6,189 nt of DNA from Haloarcula sp. (lineage in GTDB: Archaea > Halobacteriota > Halobacteria > Halobacteriales > Haloarculaceae): NCBI GenBank assembly GCA_028275075.1, contig JAQCNK010000308.1, positions 1-6,189 on the forward strand. Direction: 5' to 3'. Shown one piece after another: positions 4,294 to 6,189 of this stretch. Position numbers and translations under genes: made by a program. The notes beneath the pieces were generated by a model that was given only the letters and a program-made list of their open reading frames with translations, made no database searches and was not told the origin of the DNA. Every line of letters starts with the position of its first letter. The stretch's first letter is position 1.

Positions 4294-6189
4294 ATGGGCG
4301 GTATCGAGCAGGATCCACACGACGATCCCGCTTCAGACGAGCGGGCGGACTACGATTACCAGGGTGAGTCCGTTGCCCGGCCGGCGATGGTTGGAGAGCT
4401 TCGAGAGCGGATCGATGGGGAGCTCCGGTTCGACGAGTACTCCCGACAACTGTACGCGACCGACGCCAGTGCGTACGAGGTGACGCCGGTCGGCGTTATC
4501 TACCCCGAATCGACCGCTGACGTGGCCGCAGTCATGGACTACTGTGCGGCCCGCGAAATTCCGGTTCTGCCGCGTGGCGGCGGCACAAGCCTCGCCGGAC
4601 AGACGGTCAACGAAGCCGTCGTGCTCGATTTTACACGCTACATGGACGAACTGCAGTCGATTGACACCGACGACCGCCGGGCGACCGCACAGGTCGGGGC
4701 GACGCTCGGTGAACTGAACGCAGCCCTCGAAGGCGACGGCCTGAAGTTCGCTCCTGACCCGGCGTGGGGCGATAAGTCAGCGCTGGGCGGAGCTATCGGC
4801 AACAACTCTACCGGCGCCCACTCGCTGAAGTACGGCAAGACCGATCATTATGTCGAGTCCTGCGAGGTCGTCCTGGCCGACGGGACGGTGACCACCTTCG
4901 GAGAGTCATCGCTGGCGCAGCTCCGGGCCGCCGGTGACCCCGACGGCGACTTGGAGGCCCGCATATACGACGCGGTGGCCCGGCTGGTTGAGGACGGCGC
5001 AGACGCCATCGAAGCGGCATACCCACGTCTCAAGCGTAACGTCTCAGGCTACAACTTTGATCGCCTGCTAGCCGAGGCCCGCGGGGAGTACGGCGAGTCG
5101 GGAACTGTCAATCTTGCGCGCCTACTGGCCGGCAGCGAGGGCACCCTCGGCATCGTCACAGAGGCGACCGTGGCGCTGGAACCGATTCCCGAGACGAAGT
5201 CGCTCGCCCTGCTGGCCTACGAGGACCTCGTGACTGCGATGCGGGACGTAGAACCGATACTGGCACACGACCCCGCCGCGGTCGAGGTGCTTGACGACGT
5301 GTTGCTCGATCTGGCCGCCGAGACCGAAGCGTTCGGCGCGCTCGTCGATGAAATCGTCCCCGACGGCACGGGTGCGATCCTGCTCGTCGAGTTCTACGCC
5401 GACGACGGGGCCGCCGGGAAACAGCAAGTTGCAGACCTGCTGGCCGACCGTATCGGGGACGTAGAGACGGCGGTCGCGCCCAGCGATGACGCCTCGTCTA
5501 TTACGGAGGCCCGACCCTACGCGTTCCTCGGGCGCGAAGCCCACAGCGGCGCCGAGCGAAGGCGGTTCTGGAAGCTTCGCAAGTCCGGTCTCCCGATCTT
5601 GCTCGGGCGGACCAGCGACGCCAAACATATAAGCTTCATAGAAGACACCGCCGTGCCGCCGGAGAACCTCCCCGAGTACGTCGCTGACTTCCAGGATCTC
5701 CTCGAGGAACAGGGCACCGTCGCCTCGTTCTACGCCCACGCCGGGCCGGGCTGTCTCCACATCCGCCCGCTCGTCGACACCAAGACGGTTGACGGCGTCG
5801 ACCGGATGGAAGCCATCGCCGACGGTGCGACGGAACTGGTCAGAGAGTACGGCGGCAGCGTCTCCGGCGAGCACGGCGACGGGCGGGCCCGTACGCAGTG
5901 GAACCACAGGCTCTACGGCGACGAGGTCTGGGAGCTGTTCCAGGAAATGAAGACGACCTTCGATCCGGACTGGCTACTCAACCCCGGCCAGGTCGTCGGC
6001 GTCGATGAGGCCACGGTCGCCGCCGGCGACGCGCCGCCGCGCGCTCGAACCGTCGACATGACCGAGAGCCTGCGCTTCGACCCGGAGTACGACTTCGAGA
6101 TGGGGTTTTCCCCCGCGCTGGACTGGCCCAACGAGAACGGGATGCAGGGAATGGTCGAACTCTGTCACGGCTGTGGCGGCTGCCGCGGG
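4294..6189 (+). CDS. FAD-linked oxidase / Fe-S fusion dehydrogenase (D-lactate or D-2-hydroxyacid type), partial at the right edge
   Basis: From the ATG at 4294 the frame is open for 632 codons to the window end, without a stop. A PCMH-type FAD-binding domain spans about residues 60-300: VIYPESTADVAAVMDYC, PRGGGTSLAGQ (93 on), GGAIGNNSTGAHS (165-177), RNVSGYNFD (248-256) and GSEGTLGIVTEA (280-291). A FAD-oxidase C-terminal domain follows to about 570, with FWKLRKSGLP (425-434), H482-AGPGCL-H489 and SGEHGDG (524-530); these His residues bind metal or substrate in the family. The start of a 4Fe-4S domain, C624-H-G-C627-G-G-C630, lies in the last codons. This order (GlcD-like then GlpC-like) is that of roughly 1000-residue fused enzymes, such as E. 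coli YdiJ. They oxidise a D-2-hydroxyacid and pass electrons through Fe-S clusters to the respiratory chain. D-lactate, D-2-hydroxyglutarate and glycolate are all possible substrates. A reverse-strand reading of 261 codons (5122-5907) is a composition shadow. Confidence 0.93.
   Translation, partial: MGGIEQDPHDDPASDERADYDYQGESVARPAMVGELRERIDGELRFDEYSRQLYATDASAYEVTPVGVIYPESTADVAAVMDYCAAREIPVLPRGGGTSLAGQTVNEAVVLDFTRYMDELQSIDTDDRRATAQVGATLGELNAALEGDGLKFAPDPAWGDKSALGGAIGNNSTGAHSLKYGKTDHYVESCEVVLADGTVTTFGESSLAQLRAAGDPDGDLEARIYDAVARLVEDGADAIEAAYPRLKRNVSGYNFDRLLAEARGEYGESGTVNLARLLAGSEGTLGIVTEATVALEPIPETKSLALLAYEDLVTAMRDVEPILAHDPAAVEVLDDVLLDLAAETEAFGALVDEIVPDGTGAILLVEFYADDGAAGKQQVADLLADRIGDVETAVAPSDDASSITEARPYAFLGREAHSGAERRRFWKLRKSGLPILLGRTSDAKHISFIEDTAVPPENLPEYVADFQDLLEEQGTVASFYAHAGPGCLHIRPLVDTKTVDGVDRMEAIADGATELVREYGGSVSGEHGDGRARTQWNHRLYGDEVWELFQEMKTTFDPDWLLNPGQVVGVDEATVAAGDAPPRARTVDMTESLRFDPEYDFEMGFSPALDWPNENGMQGMVELCHGCGGCRG

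Noticed and set aside
4232..4483. 83-codon plus-strand frame after thyX
   Set aside because: It overlaps the N-terminus of the FAD oxidoreductase in another frame, and its Ser/Thr/Arg-rich composition is typical of an off-frame reading.
5122..5907. 261-codon minus-strand frame, the longest antisense reading
   Set aside because: It is fully opposite the FAD oxidase domain, whose motifs (GSEGTLGIVTEA, HAGPGCLH, SGEHGDG) are unmistakable. Long antisense frames are common in GC-rich haloarchaeal genes.
1..6189. CRISPR array, transposon ends, tRNA or rRNA genes
   Set aside because: No regularly spaced repeats, terminal inverted repeats, transposase motifs or cloverleaf-like segments were seen on either strand.

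Overview
The window looks like the chromosome of a haloarchaeon, probably a Haloarcula relative, although no marker gene settles the genus. The evidence is high GC with strongly GC-biased third codon positions, very acidic proteins (one 89-residue protein has about 23 Asp/Glu against 4 Arg/Lys), a HalX-type response regulator, a haloarchaeal 7TM sensor-kinase segment, and A/T-rich boxes about 25-30 bases before start codons, as expected for leaderless archaeal transcripts. Two real genes run off the window, one at each end.

Region by region: (1) Bases 1-264, minus strand: the start of a sensor histidine kinase of the HisKA_7TM type. It enters the family at what look like its last membrane helices, so the N-terminal half of the sensor is missing and the gene is either a shortened version or a broken remnant. 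(2) Bases 275-1359, plus strand: a two-gene unit of a small acidic protein of unknown function and a P-loop ATPase with a dethiobiotin-synthetase-like nucleotide-binding site. The two genes overlap at ATGA. (3) Bases 1423-1998, minus strand: a metallo-beta-lactamase-fold (glyoxalase II-like) hydrolase with a full metal-binding set. (4) Bases 1999-2160: a divergent intergenic region with several short inverted repeats. (5) Bases 2161-3417, plus strand: a receiver-HalX response regulator followed 12 bases later by a RecA/KaiC-like protein of the haloarchaeal HTR-like type, whose P-loop lacks the usual Ser/Thr and whose Walker B position lacks Asp. (6) Bases 3470-4213: flavin-dependent thymidylate synthase ThyX, with a clear A/T box upstream and a stem-loop after the stop. 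(7) Bases 4294-6189: the first 632 codons of a large fused FAD-linked oxidase and iron-sulfur protein (GlcD/Dld plus GlpC type), cut by the window edge inside its first CxxCxxC cluster motif.

The genes form separate small transcription units, not one pathway. ThyX (dTMP synthesis), the MBL hydrolase and the FAD/Fe-S dehydrogenase are ordinary metabolic functions. The parts that deserve a closer look are the truncated 7TM kinase packed 10 bases from a divergent gene, the uncharacterised small-protein/ATPase pair, and the response regulator paired with an apparently degenerate RecA-like partner. I did not find a CRISPR array, transposon, tRNA, rRNA or defence island, and nothing here by itself proves a new system.
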